From: Selaginella moellendorffii
Taxonomy: Eukaryota; Streptophyta; Lycopodiopsida; Selaginellales; Selaginellaceae
Assembly (NCBI RefSeq): GCF_000143415.4
Contig: NW_003314268.1
Span: 717,389 to 781,388, forward strand
Length of the DNA stretch: 64,000 nt
Direction of reading: 5' to 3'
Numbering within the stretch: position 1 is the stretch's first letter; every line of letters starts with the position of its first letter. The notes below the pieces were generated by a model. The model had not been told where the DNA came from and searched no databases. It saw only the letters and a list, made by a program, of their open reading frames with translations. Position numbers and translations under genes: made by a program. Shown here piece by piece: positions 44,201 to 55,098 of the stretch.

Positions 44201-46167
44201 CATTAGTTTTGATAAAGATAGTGTTGATGATTTGGCTATAGCTTTGTGTTATTAGCATTTGTACAATTGCTAATTAGCAACTGTATTGACGTTCAAATGA
44301 ATTGAGTGGCAAGTTTGAGTTAGTTGTGTTCTAGACAAGATTGTTTAGTAGAGGTTGAGTTTTGAGCTTTTCCTTGAAAAGTGATTTAATCATGGACTAT
44401 GCTAGCTTTATAAAAGGAAAGAGTTAGTGATTGAATCCTTGCTGGATTTCAGTTGGGATATATCGATCATTGATGATTCTTCTTGTGCTTGCTATGAAGT
44501 GAGTTATGTCTTGCTATTGATAGATTCATGGAAGATCGATTAGATGATCACTTGTTGAGCATAGCTCCATTATACTTGGCTTTTGAATTGATGCAAACAT
44601 GCTCTTCATTAGCTTTGCATTATGTAGTATAGCTTATGGATGTGTTGAGGAGGATATTGTGGGTTATACCATGATTTCTTCTTTAGCATTGAAGTTAGTT
44701 TATGCAAAGCTTGTGATCATTGTTAGGCAAGACTTAGCTATAGACTTTTTCAAGCTTTTGGTTCTTTGAGTTTTATGCTCGTTGTTCCATTTGTTTAAAG
44801 TTGTTGGGGAAGGCATTTTGGCTTCTAGCTTCCAGATTGAAGTTAGTATTTGCATCTAGCAATCATTGGTGATAATTGACTATCATCTAGGATAACTGAT
44901 TATCCTTGTCAAAGAGTTTTGCTTGATTATTATTGATATAGATTGAGTTGCTATTCTTCGGGATGGTAGATTCTTTCTTCAACTATGATTATGCATCTCT
45001 TTCTTGATAGGATGATTGATGATCTTTCATGATGGTTAGTTGTTCTCTTTGATAGTTTTTGGTTTTTCGCAATATCACATGTTCTTTGTGGTTTGCTCTG
45101 GATTGGTTTTTTGGGTTTGAAACATCAGTAGGATGTTGCTGACACTTGCTTAAGCAACTTAAGTTCCTTAGTATTGTTGGCTGGGATCTATTCGGATTGG
45201 CTTTTGTGATAGTTGGCAGGAATGAGTGTTTGTTAGTTTTGCCACATTCATTCTATTCTGTTGATTATTACTCAAGTTAATTCTGATAGGTTGGGATGTT
45301 ATTTCCTTTGGGTGATACATTCGCGAGCATTGTGCTTGTCAATCAATGATACTTTGTATTCTTTGAGTTCTCTTTCACAAATTGTTTGGCATTCTATCTA
45401 CCATCTTTGATAGTTAAGTTTCATCATTGAGTTTCCTTGATGATATACTAGCTATTGAATTTTGTTGGATCGTGCATTCTGTTTACCAGTTACAATGATC
45501 TTGGTGGTTCCTATACTATACTACTGGTTTATCGGACGATAACTTGCTTGGAATACTTTTGTGTTCTAATGTAAGATTTAGTCACTGATAATTAAGTCTC
45601 TAAGATATCATTGTCTCTGACTTTGATATTGTCCATCTATTGATCTTTGAGTTTGAGCCAGTATAGGCAGATTGGCTTTGGCACTTCGTGTGCATGTTGA
45701 AATCTCTAGTCATGGGGTAGCTACTGTCGACTGGTCACATAACCCGCCTCTCTGTCGATGTTCCTTATTCCGTTCAAAAAAGCGTGACCGTGTAAACAAC
45801 TCTAACTGCCTGTTTACAGTAGTCTATCTAAACCTTACCGACGGGTTTGGTTTCTTTGCTCATGAGGGTTGGGGCCTCTGGCTTCTCTCTCTATGTCCTT
45901 GCAGGCAAGAGTGTATCACACTTTTGTAAGCTGGGTGATTCCCAGAGCAGCAAGGATGGCTGACTCCGTTGGTCATTTCCTTGTCGGCGACGGCCGGAAG
46001 GTGTCTGAGCTAATACCGCATCCGCGTTAGACAAAGAGGTTGCCTCCTAACTCATTTAAGTTGGTGCATTTCTCACATAGTGTGAATACCGTGAACTTTT
46101 TCTGGAGTTGTTTCCTTGGCGGTATTCTAGACTCGAGTGTGCATCGACGAGGACGTCGATCTTCCCT
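41219..46167 (+). other. Non-coding internal region of the LARD-like element
   Basis: Nearly 5 kb of unique-looking sequence with moderate base composition, short frames on both strands (for example 42762-42950 plus, 43026-43280 minus, 45672-45929 plus), and no gag, protease, reverse transcriptase or integrase motif that I could find. Absence of these domains is the defining feature of large retrotransposon derivatives. Confidence 0.7.
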
Positions 46168-46179
46168 AGGGGGGGAGAG
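46168..46179 (+). promoter_or_regulatory. Polypurine tract of the LARD-like element
   Basis: AGGGGGGGAGAG immediately precedes the TG of the 3' LTR. Confidence 0.8.
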
Positions 46180-47332
46180 TGTCGCAAATGTGACTTTGGG
46201 TATCGAAAGTTACTTGTCGACTAGTCCTTACGGACACTCTTACCTTACTGCCACGATGGTAGGAGGTCGGTATTGTTGGGCCCGTTATCAGTCTTCGCCT
46301 AAGCTAGTTGAGAAACTGGTCTTCGTGTGTGCACTTGACCAGATGGGCATAAGGATGGAATTCCTACGTGCTATTTGTCAAGCATACTTGACCTGGTTAG
46401 AGAAACTCATTCGTTGATTTGCACTTGCTAGTTTTGGGAACCCCCGCGATATTAAGATTGGTCCCTCAATATCGCTAGATGATAGCTTACCGTGTCTGCC
46501 AAACACCCTCGCTATCATGCCCTTTGTGTTAATCTCATTTCGGTCCCAAATGCTATTATGGAAAGTGTCCAGATTTGCTCATTTGGCATATCTACGGAAT
46601 GTAGAGATTAGTCTGAACACAATGGTGTTCGTCCCATGTCCAAATTCACAATCTAGGGACATTCCATATTTAGTAAGTTTCGAGCTTGTCCCAGAGACTA
46701 ACTCCTGATACTAAGGGAGGCTTGGGGTGAAAGCCCAAAGCGTGTGTTCCTGAAGGGGGAGGGGGGCGGGCGGGGCTGTGGGGGGTTCTAAATGTATAGT
46801 AGGGATAGTGGGTAGGTCGGGCATGGCCGACCAACCTGAGGCATAGTCTAGCTCCCGCTTGCATGCCTGTCCTTGTTCTACATCTGGCTTGGGTCTAAGC
46901 CCAAGTTCCATTCCATGCTAGCTAGTGGAGTACCCATGTTCTTGCGTTAGGTCACCGGTATGCCGAAATAGCGCTAGACTCCATTTGGCTCTGTTTTATG
47001 TGCTGGTCCTGGCATTGGAATGTTGGTTACTCTAGGACTGTTCCAAGTTGCTCCAGGCTCCTGTCCCTTCTCTCCTTGGGCTTTATGCTCAGGAGTTGCT
47101 CCGTGGTTTGGTTCCATCACTCCTTGGCTCCACGCTTGGGAGTTTGGCACCGTTCCTTCATTCAGTGGCCCAAGGCGCTGAACCTCGGGTTCCTATGGAC
47201 ATGTGGCATGGACACGTGGCATGTGACACATGGCATCTGTCACATGGCACAAAGAGGGTTTAGGTTATGCTTCATGGTGTTATCCTATGGTAAATCACCA
47301 TAGGATAAAGGGTCAAAACCACGTGCGCTACA
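46180..47332 (+). repeat. 3' LTR of the LARD-like element
   Basis: It starts TGTCGCAAATG and ends CGTGCGCTACA. It contains a perfect 12-base stem with 5-base loop (TTATCCTATGGT / AAATC / ACCATAGGATAA, 47280-47308) 24 bases from the LTR end, and short direct repeats around GGACACGTGGCATG. Confidence 0.9.
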
Positions 47333-47939
47333 GTTGTGCTTGCCAAAACTACCACTGTGTTAGCCCAAAGGCCTGAAGGCCTGACCACTAAGTCCTATCC
47401 ACCTTTAAAACTTCCTTGCCACATGATTATATGTTTGGTCATTACACAAGAGGACTACTCCTTTTCCTTTCTACAGTCTAGGACTTTAGGATAATATTTC
47501 GAAACACTATAGCCCAATGTGAACCTTGTGGGTACTCTCCCCACCTTCTACCTCTAGGTGCCCTAGCCATGTGGCTAGAGCGAGGTTTCGATGAGCCATA
47601 CCAAATATCCAAGTAGGTAGTAACACCTACACTTCTATGAGACACAAATCCTTAAACCCTAAACTCTAGACCATTTAAGTAGTTTAAGGGAAATTAAAAC
47701 CTTTCTATCTTTGCTCTTCTTGCATCCTCAAACAATAGCTATCTAGAGTGGAGCCAAGAGGGTGCCATGTGGTAGTGGTTGAAGTGGACGCTAGACAAGC
47801 GTAACACATTTGGACTAAAAGCTTTAACTCAAAAAGTTGAGAACAAGAGTGGAACTCCTATTGAAAGCATAAAGCAATCAATAAGCAAGCCTCTAGAAAA
47901 GGGAAACAAAAGGATCAACATATGACACGTGGAAGTGTC

Positions 47940-48260
47940 AGAATTGAGTCTGAGATGGACTTGAGATGGAATCCGAGGAGTCCAAGATAGAGTCCGAATT
48001 GAAGTATGAGATGGATGCAAGATGGAGTCCGAGAAAGAGTCCGAGATGGACCCGAGATGGACCCAAGATGGAGCCTAAGATAGAGTTTGAGATGGACCCA
48101 AGATCGAGTCTAGATGGAGTCTAAGAAGGAGTCTGAGATGGAGCCCAAAATGGAGCTTGAGACAGGGACCAGGACTGGGACCAAGATAGAGGCCAAGACC
48201 CAGACCAAGTCCAAGACCGAGTCCAAGACTGAGTCCAAGACCTAGTCCAAATTTGAGTTT
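47940..48260 (-). repeat. 12-base minisatellite-like tract (unit C)
   Basis: GAGATGGA/GAGTCC units as in unit A. In the coding direction, frames 48075-48281 (LGLGLGLSLGLG..) and 48121-48360 (WTRSWTQSWTRSWTWS) remain open. Confidence 0.6.
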
Positions 48261-48752
48261 GAATCTGAAGTGAAATCCCAAAGCAATTATTTCTCAAGTG
48301 AGCTTTAAAAGGATAGTAAGGGGAAGACTTCAGTGGAACTAATTTGGCTAGTAAAACCAATGTGGCTAAGGAAGGTTATACCCATGTGGTGGGTAATGAT
48401 ATAACCATTAAGGAGTCAAAGACTAAAGTGAATATAGATAGACAAGTGGGGTAACTTAGTGAAGTATTCAAGAGCTAACTCTAACTCCCTTGGGAGATCA
48501 AATAGTCAATGCTCCCAATCTAAGTGTGGGTGGCACTACCTACTTGGATACCTAGCATTGCTCATCAAAACCTTGCTCTAGCCACATGGCTAGGGCACCC
48601 AAAGGCAAAAGGTGGAAAGAGTATCTATTAGGGCATCTTTTAGCCTCAATTATGGATCCATCCCTCACATATAAACTCACAAAGCTGTAGCTTCAAACTC
48701 AACAACAAGAGAAAATGAGGAGGACCCTTGATATTTCACCTTCACATGGTTT

Positions 48753-49013
48753 TTATACAATCATTTGGAATATTTTAAGAATCAAAATATCCTCTCCCTC
48801 TCTCTCAAGACACCCATATCTACAACTGGGGAGTAGGAGTAAGAGTAGTAGTGGGAGCAAGAGCAATAGTAAGAGTAGGAATAAAAATAGGGGTAGAGGT
48901 AAGAGTAGGAGCGGGGCAAGAGTAGGGTTAGGAGCAAGAGTAAGAGTTGCTTCTCTAGCTGCAACATGTGATACGAGGAGAAGGTGGCAATGAGTTAGTG
49001 TTGCAACAAGCAA
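48753..49013 (-). other. Leucine-tract open frame over a hexanucleotide repeat (unit C)
   Basis: The longest version, 86 codons, with an enlarged CTC/CTA leucine run at about 48831-48950. The length gain relative to unit A is a whole number of codons. Confidence 0.4.
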
Positions 49014-49667
49014 CTATTGGTGGGTGCACAAGACTTTGGTGCGCAAGAACCCATGGCTAAGATGCTCCCATATGCTAGAATGTAGTGTCTAGAGTGGGTA
49101 ATTGCTGAAACAAAGAGAAATGGGAAAGAAAACAAGAGATGGAAATAAAAAATAAAATAAAGATGAAAGTAGAAGATGGGAAAGGAGTTTAAAGTGCAAA
49201 GATACAAGGAAAACCCAATGGGAAACTATGTATTTGAATTAGATACTCAAGAAAGTAGGAAAAAAGGGAAAAATGAGAAGAAAAGAGTAAAAAAACCAAA
49301 TGGAAAGAAGCTCAAACACTCTGGAAAGTGAATATGCAAATGCAACCTCAAGCTCATGTAGTTTGTGCTCAAAACTTTGGCTGAGAATGAAGAAGAAAGC
49401 ATAGGGACTGTATTGCCTAATGGTGGTAACTATGAAATAGAAGACGAATTATAATGGAATAAAGTGATGATAGGGGATTTTGGTAGATGGATGATATGAT
49501 TGAGTGTGTCCAAGGATGGGCTCTAATCTGATGTAGTGAAATGTGAAGTCATAGCTACTGCTCACACCAAAAACTGCTGGACTATTGCTCAAGGATGCCC
49601 TTTGCAATCAGGCTATTCTACTAGAAGAAGGAATCAGTTCTAAAAAGAAGAAAGTTGCAGTATGTGA

Positions 49668-49925
49668 CTAGTTCATTGAATATCTCACATGTTGTGCATG
49701 AGAATATCTTGATTTGTGTTTTTGCTTGTCTCGAAGAGCCTTTATGATGAAGTGTTGTCCACAAATGTCTAGTATGAATGGATGATGAATGGTGGAAAAT
49801 GTGAAAGATATTATTAGGTATGTGTAGTGTGTGGTAGAGAATTCTAGAGTATAGATGATATAGAATGGTGATGAAAATGTGAGGATGGAACTGATGTAGG
49901 GAAAAAAACTAAAGAAATGAAGCAC
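49668..49925 (-). other. 85-codon open frame (unit C copy)
   Basis: Nearly the same as 3901-4158, with Gln to Pro and Leu to Arg changes. About 60 bases just upstream in the plus direction (near 49590) are missing relative to units A and B. Confidence 0.35.
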
Positions 49926-50769
49926 AAATCAACAAGAGTCGAGAAATTTTCATACAATCAATAATGCAGCTAGAGCGTGTTCATTAAAAGAGACTTTCTC
50001 CACATAATTCCTTGACCTGAAAAAAGATGTAAAAAGAGTGAGAGCAGAAAGAAAAACAAAAAAAAAAAAAAAAGTAAAAAAATAAGTGCAAGTGGCTTTT
50101 GTGATGGGTGATGATGATGGAAGCATCAAAAGGATGCAAGGAATCCTATAAAAGGCCTAGAATGCCGCTGAAACTAACTTAGTCACCCTCAAGTGTTAGA
50201 TTGCATCGAAAATGCCTAAGGTGGTGAATAATGTCACTGTAAAAGAATCTAGGATGCTAGAACTGCTTGGAAGGATGGGAGCCTCCTGAGGATGATAGAA
50301 AGTGTCCCCAAGGACCTATGGAAGTCATCATGTGTCGCTGATGAATATCTGGTGGTTGAGTGAAGTGTCAATAGTGTCAGAGAATGCTTCGAGTGTTGTA
50401 GCAGGAGAAGTTGAGAAGTTGAGAAGTGTTGAGAAGTTGGGATCCAGCCATGAACCTAAGTTTGGGAAGAGCTGAGATGAGGTGCCAAGTTGGGAGAAAC
50501 TCCAAGGAAAAGTCGAGATGCTGCTAGAAAACACCTGCCACCTTTATGTCATAGTCGTATCCCAAGTGAATAGCAAGGTTGGACTGCAAGTTTGGGGTGA
50601 GAAGTGCCACCAAGAGTGTAGTCACTAAGCTAGAAAGTCAAAAGTGTACTCAAAAGTGTTGATGTAGTCCAATCCATGTTGAAGAAGTCAATCATATTGT
50701 AGTCAACAACTTGGATCTCCAACAGCGTGTCATCCTCGATAAGTTTCAGGAAAAAAACCTTGAGAGCCT

Positions 50770-50908
50770 AATCAACTTCAATAATGGAAGAAGCATCCAC
50801 TTGAGACAAGCTATATGGAAGTAGAGAATGACCATGGGTATTGAGAAGAGTTGCTACCATAGATGCTGTCAGTAATCGTTGATTCTCCCTTGGCCCAAGT
50901 TGTCATGT
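50770..50908 (-). pseudogene. Protease remnant cut by the inversion junction (unit C)
   Basis: Only the C-terminal part of the retropepsin remnant is left. Homology to unit A ends in TGTCATGT at about 50908, and the next bases are the reverse complement of block 1 near 15285. Confidence 0.65.
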
Positions 50909-53900
50909 AGTTGGCTGCAAGGATTGGTCAACTGGAGGCCAGTGCTCGGACTCTAGCATCGGAGAAGCCAACTCTCAAGAGTCAAATCCAGAAGTTGGAT
51001 CTCCAAGCAAGTTGAGCAGCACAGGAGGAGGTCACTAAAGCTATAGACCAGTTAAGTCGAGAGAAGATCGACCTTCTCGAGGACTCGACTCCAAAGATTT
51101 GCAACTGTCCAAGACGTGAAAACAGTGCGTGACGACTGTGTCTCAGGGCTCCAGGCGGAGAAGTCCATCACACTTCATGCGTCTAAACAGGCCAGCAACC
51201 AGCCTCCACACTCTTCTAAGTCAAGAGAAGATCAATGGATCAAGTTTGACTACACTCTACAGTGTCTGGAGCAAGGAGGGATCTATCTTATCAGCTTTCC
51301 AGTCTATGGAGATGAGACAGGAGATGCTGCGGTATAATGTTCACAGCTTGAAGGAATAGTAGCAAGGGAACGACTGCAACGAGATGGTGATAGTGACAAT
51401 ATGATATAGCTGAAGCTGCTCGTGACAGTGGGGGTATTTGGATTCACAGAGAGGGCTGCAGAGACTATAAGACAGACTACGCTCGACGTTCTCTGTCATC
51501 TGGTAGAGCTCTCTAGTTGACGGAGACTTTGAAAACGGGTCAGGGCTGTCCAGGAATGCTCGTACAGCTGCTCGGATGAAAGTATCAGTAAAGAACTCAG
51601 TGTCAGATTGCTTCAAGGGAAATCAAATCCAAAAGTTGGAGTGGGAAAACTCGGAGCTGTGGCCAAATATCCAAGCAAGTCGAGCACCACAGTAGCAGGT
51701 CACTAAAGCGTCAAGTCTGAGCTAGAGACCAGTCTCCACACTCCAGTCGAGGGAAGATCAACGACTGGAATTGAAAGTTTCGGAAGATGGTGGCCGAGAT
51801 GGAGAGTCGAAAGCGGCGGTTGACGAGGCTCCAGGCAGAGGGAAGTGCAGCAGAGTCCATCAAATTTCCGCATCTAAACAGGCTAGAGACCCGCCTCCAT
51901 ACTCTTCTAAGTCAAGAGAAGATCAATGGATCAAGTTGGGCTACACTCTACAGTGTCTGGAGCAGGAGGAATCTATCTTATCAGCTTTCCAGTGGATGGA
52001 GATGATTCAGGAGCGCCTGCTGCGGTAAGGCTGTCCATGATAGTAGCGAGGAACGACGTAAACCAGTGTCAGATGGCTGCAAGATGGCGAGAAGACGATA
52101 TAGCTGAAACTGCTCGTGACTGGGGTTTCGGATGGCTGTGGAGACTATAAGACAGACTACGCTAGACGTTCTCTGTCATCTGGTGGAATGAGGGAAGTGT
52201 TCGGACAGGAGTTCTTGAAGGAGAAGCCCCAGTGGATAATGGCTGACGGAGTCGAATCCGCTGCACGAGGTGGAGCTCTCGGCGAGAGCACGTGATGGCG
52301 GAGTTTGGAAGCGCAAAGGCGAGGCTGGAGAAGCAAGTAACTGGCAGCTGATGGAGAGGATCACGGGACTCGAGGCGCTGGAGGAGAGAGAGACGTGCCA
52401 GATGCACAGCGAAGCTTTGGGCGAGGAGCTCTGAAGGATGAAGAAGACAAGCCGAGGAGAACCGATGTGAGAGCACATGGAGCGCCGCGCTCCAGAGGTT
52501 TGACAGATCAGATGGACGCTACATGCGACAAGAAGGAGCATCTGGCTTCGCAGGAAGCTGTGTTTTTGCATGCTTCCGCTCAAGCTTCTCAGCACGATCA
52601 AGGCCTGAAGTGGCGGAAGCATTCCCTAACTGCTAGAGGTTCTAAGCATGTCGAAGAAACGAGAATGGAAGTTCAAGAAGTAACCAGCTCTCGAGAGTCA
52701 AATACAGAACAGAGGTGCAAGCCAAGTACTGTCAGCTCGAGCAGCGCAGGGAAGCAGTAGCAAGCCTCCAAAGCGCCAGAGACCAGTCTCCACACTTCTA
52801 AGTCAAGAGAAGATCAACCTCTTCGAGGAGATATCCTCCCTCGACTCCAAAGTTTCGGAGATATCTTGATCAATCGGGAGATAGCAGATAATTTTGTCAA
52901 GATCTGGGCTTCTCAAGCGGAGCTCGCCGAGACGGTGCCCGAGATCGGAGCAGTCAGCCAGCCGAGTGGAGAAGAGTCCATCAAACGTTGGCGTGGGAAC
53001 AGCGAGATGAAGGAGAAGATGAGATGCCAAGACGGATCAAAGACAAAGCTCTCTAGTTGACGGAAACGGGACGAGAGCTTCAATGCTGTCCAGGATCACT
53101 CTTACAGGTGCTTGGATGATAGAAGATGATGATGGCAAGATGATCTCAAACTCGAAGAAACTGCTTGTGGCGGCGGAGCCAGAGGTTCGGCTTCACAAAG
53201 ACTGAAAAACGGCTGATGTTCGCCCCTGACATGCGGAGACTACAAGAGCTGGAGTGAACTCTAAGACGAAGCAACAGTCATAAAGACAGAAGATCGGACG
53301 AGTTTCATGGAACGTGGAAGCTGGTGCAAAGCGATTCAGAGGTTCAATGGCCACCTTTACAATCGAGAAATGTGGACTGAGGGTACGTAGAGTCATTCGT
53401 TTTTTCCTCTTCCATTCATTTCATCCGTGTTGTTAAACAGAAGAAGCAAGCTGCAGCGACACACAAATTGTGATGGTAGCTCCTTTAGTATCAGCAACAA
53501 ATCCTATGGTATTTTTTTTGTTTTTTAATTTTCTCCTCTGGTGGAATATCTTCTGAGCTCCAACTTGGTCCAGATCGTAGGAGGCCGTCTCTTCGAGACT
53601 AAATAAATAAAACATCTCAGAGACTACGCTAAGGAGCTGCTTATTCTGGCCAACTTGTGAGTAAATAACCTTGAGAGATTATGTTTCTTTTCTATTTGGA
53701 AAATAGTCTGACTGCCAACTTGGTCCAGATCGTAGCAGGCCGCCAGAAGAATATGAAAATGAGGGTGGAGCAGGACTTGAAGCAGCGAAAGATAAAACCA
53801 GCGTCAGAGATCATAAGAATCGAGCAAGTGGGAATGGAAAACTGTAAGATGATTTTAAAACTTGGAGAGAAAGGGAGCAGGCTGAAACAGCTAAGATCGA

Positions 53901-53960
53901 GCAGCAAAGATTGAGCAGCTTAAAGACGAAAAATTTCTTAAACCAAGCAGGGGTAGCAGG
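50909..53960 (+). pseudogene. Coiled-coil exon tract, inverted (block 3)
   Basis: The reverse complement of about 12280-15285, so the coiled-coil strand is plus here. It begins inside exon 3 of the gene seen in blocks 1 and 2; exons 1 and 2 are absent. It keeps the 0.7 kb tandem duplication (51116 onward and 51770 onward). Longest frames are 52395-52760 (121 codons, with KHVEETRMEVQEV) and 53681-53914 (77 codons, with RVEQDLKQRKIK and LKLGEKGSRLKQL). It differs from block 1 by a few percent and by small indels. Confidence 0.5.
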
Positions 53961-54182
53961 TTGAAAAATCGAAGTTTTAAGTTCGCCCAGCAGAGTAGGG
54001 GCAGCAGCTTCAAAAAGAAAAGTGGAAGCAGCTAAAGAGCAGTGACAAGTTTGATCGAGCAGCAGAATAGTTCAGACTCGTGATAGTTTTTTTCATATCA
54101 TTTTCTTTGATTTAGCTGTAAAAACGATGATTTAATGTTCATAATGTTTGAATCTCTGAAAGGTCCGAGATCCGACTTGCAA

Positions 54183-54500
54183 CAAGATGATACCTAGAGC
54201 ACGCTAGGGCTTGGCGGCATGGCCGCTTGGCAAGGCATCCCCCGAAAAACTCGTGAACTTTACCATGTAGGCCGAGTATTTGCAATTTGTAGACTTGTCT
54301 CTAACATCGTGGATCTTCTTGTACGTTTGCAAGGATTCCTGATCAGTTTGTCCCCGTAACTTGATTAGAAAATGGAAAAACAAATCCAGCTCAGGAAAAT
54401 AAGATCTTACATAGTTTGCTCCAGAGGCATTACCATCACATAGCATGTAAATTTGAACCGACCCGACCAAATGAACGATCTTCAATCCACTGGGAGTTTA
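54183..54500 (-). CDS. Unrecognised exon candidate, block 3 (inverted)
   Basis: The counterpart of 11749-12061 on the minus strand, open for 93 codons (54204-54485). It agrees with block 1 (..KYSAYMVKFTSFSG) rather than block 2 at the locally replaced site. Confidence 0.3.
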
Positions 54501-54816
54501 GCAACTCCACCTGTGAAATAAAAAGAAGTAAACAAGAACCTCCAGTGGTTCTGGGAAAAAGCAAAATCACATGAGACTAGAAGAATTCCAAAGCCTTTGA
54601 AGACGTGCACGTTGATAAAGGACGCTTTGCCTTAAATCTCCTGCTGGACTGTGGGGTAACGATGGTGATAGCGAAGGTGTTCGACTTTCTAGGCACCCAG
54701 GCACACGACACCACGACACCACGTTAGAGCAAGAACTCAGGAGCTAATATGTACGCACCTCCAGTTGTTCCATATGGTATAAAGCCATTTGACTTGGTCT
54801 AGAAGGTCATAAGCGG

Positions 54817-55098
54817 ATGAAAAGGGAAAAGGCTTGCCCACCTCCTTCCAGACAGTCAAAGTTGTTACTATTGTATGGGAAAAAAACTAAATTTCTGCAC
54901 GTCGCCACCAATCAAACTTGTAAGATTGCTGTTCGTGAGCATCAAAGAAAGCTTCAAATTGTGAACGAGAGTCTAAAGGCCATCGCACTTGTAACAATTG
55001 GCAAGAGACTTCCCTTCACCTCTGCAATTTCTTGCAGTTTGATAGATAGATCAGCATTGCAACATTTTACCAGCCTCCACACACAAGCACTCTTTTAG
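54817..55098 (+). CDS. Unrecognised terminal exon candidate, block 3 (inverted)
   Basis: The counterpart of 11131-11380, open for 93 codons from an ATG (MKREKACPPPSRQ..). It keeps the CCCACCTCCTTCCAG acceptor tract lost in block 2. Product unknown. Confidence 0.35.
   Translation: MKREKACPPPSRQSKLLLLYGKKTKFLHVATNQTCKIAVREHQRKLQIVNESLKAIALVTIGKRLPFTSAISCSLIDRSALQHFTSLHTQALF

Larger units (their letters stand above)
40072..47332 (+). mobile_element. Complete LTR retroelement without coding capacity (LARD-like), 7261 bases
   Basis: LTRs at 40072-41204 (1133 bases) and 46180-47332 (1153 bases), each running TGTCGC..GCTACA and flanked by the 5-base duplication GTTGT (40067-40071 and 47333-47337). 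A primer site (41207-41218) follows the 5' LTR and a polypurine tract (46168-46179) precedes the 3' LTR. The 4975-base internal region has no gag or pol: its longest plus-strand frames are 62 and 85 codons and match nothing I know. Five transitions separate the first 128 aligned LTR bases. It must have been moved by proteins supplied by another element. Confidence 0.9.
38276..50908 (-). mobile_element. Decayed Ty3/gypsy retro-unit C, interrupted and truncated
   Basis: The minus-strand retro-unit carries a partial TRIM-like element (38451-38881), reverse transcriptase-RNase H (38887-39610), the nested 7.26 kb LTR element (40072-47332), then the spacer with minisatellite, hexanucleotide repeat and 85-codon frame. 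It ends inside the protease remnant at about 50908, where inverted gene block 3 begins. Integrase and the TRIM 3' LTR (unit B 19190-20540) are missing at about 38448. Confidence 0.75.

Noticed and set aside
41219-46167. Hidden pol gene inside the large LTR element
   Set aside because: I scanned for reverse transcriptase, integrase and protease motifs by eye on both strands and found none; a profile search would be decisive.
46040-46417. 125-codon plus-strand frame at the 3' LTR boundary
   Set aside because: It runs across the polypurine tract into the LTR, is not conserved as a frame in the other LTR copies, and resembles no known protein.
40072-47332. Reading the two LTRs as independent solo insertions
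   Set aside because: Both are in the same orientation, share one 5-base duplication at the outer ends, and have a primer site and polypurine tract at the inner ends.
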